A DNA stretch of 64,000 nt. It comes from Burkholderia sp. H160. GTDB lineage: Bacteria > Pseudomonadota > Gammaproteobacteria > Burkholderiales > Burkholderiaceae. The stretch lies in assembly GCA_000173575.1 (NCBI GenBank), contig ABYL01000001.1:62001-126000 (forward strand), read 5' to 3'. The notes beneath the pieces were generated by a model. It made no database searches. It saw only the letters and a list, made by a program, of their open reading frames with translations, and was not told the origin of the DNA. Below are positions 62,546 through 64,000 of this stretch, in pieces (the stretch's first letter is position 1; every line of letters starts with the position of its first letter). The translations under genes were made by a program, and so were the position numbers.

Positions 62546-64000
62546 CGCGCACCTCCCTTGCGGAACGGCAGCGAAGCCAGGAACGCGAGACGCGACGCGC
62601 CGAGCATCTTCAGCCCCGCGCGCGCCGATGCGGCGTCGAGCCGCGCCTCCATCGGCATCGTGCCGAAGCTCTTGCCCTTGATGACGAGCTCGTTGCCTAC
62701 GCGTTCGAGCGACTCGACATGCATCAGCTCTTCGTCGGCGGGGCCGCGCAGCACCATGCCTTCCTTCGGCGCTTCCTTGGCGGCTGGCTTCGACGCACCG
62801 GCAGTGGCGGGCACGCCGCTATCCTGGCGCACCCCTTTCGCGACGCTGCTGAAATCCATGCCGAGCTGTTCGAACATCCTGATCGCCGTCGCCCGGCCCG
62901 CGCCGTAGACGCCGCCGCCCGGATGCTGGAACGGTCCCGCGAGATACAGACGCTCGACGCCGGGTACCGTGAACTGACCGAGGTCCGGTGTCGGACGATG
63001 GCCCGCGCTCTGGTAGAAGTAGGGCGCAACGCCGTGCAGATCGCCGCGCATCATGCTGTTCGGGCTCGAGCGTTCAAGATCGACAGGACTCACGATGCTG
63101 CGTGCGACGATGTTGTCGCTCGTGAGGTTCGACACGAACTTGCGATAGTGCGCGAGCGACAGATCGCCGATCTCTTCCTTGAACTCGTCCCAATGGCGGC
63201 CCTCCCAGCGCTTGTCCTTCACCGCGTACGGCGCGAACGTGATGCCGTGGAACATGCCCGCGCCTGCCGGCACGCGCGTCTTGTCGCCGATGCTTTCGTC
63301 GCCGCCCGCGCACAGACGCCGTTCGGTAATCAGACCGCGCTTCAGATCGTCGAAGTCGGCGAGCATCTCGTCGAGACTGTCGGTCGCCATGAACTCGAGC
63401 ATCGTCGCGTAGCCGACCTCTTCGCCCGCGTAGTAGCGCGCGTTCTCCTTCAGGTCGTAATGGCTGACCATGATCGAGAACGGTGCGAGCGTCGCCCGCT
63501 CGGCGCGCTTGAGCACGGGCTCCGGCACGCCTTCCACGAAGCGGCGAATCACATGCGGATGAATCGCGCCGATCACGCCGTCCTTCGCGAGAATCTGCTC
63601 GCCGTCCGTCAGTTCGACGCCCGTCGCGCGGCCCGCGCTGGTCAGAATCTTCGAAACTTCGGCGTTGCAGCGCACTTCGCCGCCGTACGACTCGATGCAG
63701 CGCACGAGCGCTTCCGTCAGCTTGCCGCTGCCGCCAACCGGCTGCGAGACGCCATAGGTGTGGATGATGCCGGGCATCAGCAACACGCCCATGCCGGTGC
63801 CGAGTTCGTTGGGCGCCTGCAGGTTTTCGCTGACGAGACGCAGCAGGTGAATCTTGATCTTGTCGCTCTCGTACAGCTGATTGACGAGGTCGAGACAATC
63901 GCGATTCATGTAGTCGAGCATCAGGCGGCCTTCGTCGCTGCGATCGAGCATCGCGACGAGTTCGCCGAGCGGCGGCGGTGGCGAGTACAGTCCCGGCATG
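62542..64000 (-). CDS. Phytoene dehydrogenase-like NAD(P)/FAD-dependent oxidoreductase (N-terminus cut by the window edge)
   Basis: About 486 codons are visible; the N-terminal FAD-binding motif lies beyond the right edge and the ATG at 63999 is internal. The kept part has VSQPVGGSGKLTEALVRCIE, the flavin-contact region and the C-terminal LYLAGPFQHPGGGVYGAGRATA, typical of the CrtI/phytoene-desaturase superfamily. It also has an Ala/Lys/Pro-rich linker and a final domain of about 80 residues. It shares a 4-bp overlap with the epimerase gene. It probably dehydrogenates a saturated ring or side chain. Confidence 0.85.
   Translation of the reverse strand, partial: MPGLYSPPPPLGELVAMLDRSDEGRLMLDYMNRDCLDLVNQLYESDKIKIHLLRLVSENLQAPNELGTGMGVLLMPGIIHTYGVSQPVGGSGKLTEALVRCIESYGGEVRCNAEVSKILTSAGRATGVELTDGEQILAKDGVIGAIHPHVIRRFVEGVPEPVLKRAERATLAPFSIMVSHYDLKENARYYAGEEVGYATMLEFMATDSLDEMLADFDDLKRGLITERRLCAGGDESIGDKTRVPAGAGMFHGITFAPYAVKDKRWEGRHWDEFKEEIGDLSLAHYRKFVSNLTSDNIVARSIVSPVDLERSSPNSMMRGDLHGVAPYFYQSAGHRPTPDLGQFTVPGVERLYLAGPFQHPGGGVYGAGRATAIRMFEQLGMDFSSVAKGVRQDSGVPATAGASKPAAKEAPKEGMVLRGPADEELMHVESLERVGNELVIKGKSFGTMPMEARLDAASARAGLKMLGASRLAFLASLPFRKGGAR

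Noticed and set aside
1-64000. CRISPR array, rRNA genes, replication origin or complete prophage
   Set aside because: No regularly spaced direct repeats, rRNA-like sequence, iteron cluster or phage structural genes were seen.

Overview
The window is GC-rich DNA from a betaproteobacterium, most likely Burkholderiaceae (Paraburkholderia, Caballeronia or Burkholderia). The evidence is gene style: a DUF3300 protein, a GlxA-type regulator, OmpC-like porin remnants, many stand-alone catabolic operons and sigma-54 regulation. There are no rRNA, tRNA, ribosomal or replication genes, and many truncated genes, so it reads as an accessory region such as a secondary chromosome or megaplasmid.

Layout. 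1-6.1 kb: a branched-chain amino-acid-type ABC transporter (binding protein end, LivH, a fused LivM-LivG, LivF), then a DUF1989 protein and a DadA-like flavin dehydrogenase. 6.1-14.4 kb: a mosaic with a repeat-rich DUF3300 protein, a small alpha/beta hydrolase, a CDGSH iron-sulfur protein, an IS6-type remnant, an AmrS-like radical SAM gene whose 5' end is out of frame, a cysteine synthase, and two truncated genes joined head to head (an E2 acyltransferase and a VOC dioxygenase). 14.6-24.1 kb: flavin monooxygenase, DUF6130 protein, TAT-exported epoxide hydrolase, GlxA regulator, tautomerase/NTF2-like pair, second hydrolase, LysR remnant and YqhA-like membrane protein. The DUF6130 and epoxide hydrolase genes share a duplicated 106-bp upstream block.

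24.7-30.0 kb: a 1145-residue cyclase/AAA/TPR signalling protein, a patatin-like phospholipase and an HD-domain protein. 30.3-36.6 kb: a catabolic operon (outer-membrane protein, flavin reductase, StyA-like monooxygenase, SDR, dienelactone hydrolase-SnoaL fusion) divergent from an AraC regulator. Its gene set matches known indole-to-anthranilate clusters. 36.7-42.9 kb: porin, EamA and GPH-transporter fragments around a GH36-like alpha-galactosidase and a GH35 beta-galactosidase, apparently a decayed galactoside-use locus.

43-56.9 kb: TPR protein, YbaK-type deacylase, then the most interesting part. A soluble hybrid histidine kinase and a REC-PAS-AAA-Fis sigma-54 activator are followed by two paralogous control regions. 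Each has a perfect inverted repeat with a TCACGATAT core, then a GG-N10-GC sigma-54 promoter 128-129 bp further on, then a small exported-protein gene or its remnant. The first region also leads into an acyl-CoA ligase and a GNAT gene. This looks like a self-contained two-component regulon. CsbD-like and TIGR03118-like genes lie between the two copies.

57.1-64.0 kb: at least seven tightly packed minus-strand genes (SDR, FAD monooxygenase, alpha/beta hydrolase, Rieske ferredoxin, extradiol-type VOC dioxygenase, NAD epimerase, phytoene-desaturase-like oxidoreductase cut by the window edge). They look like a catabolic pathway for an unidentified ring compound. All calls come from reading the sequence; no database search was run.
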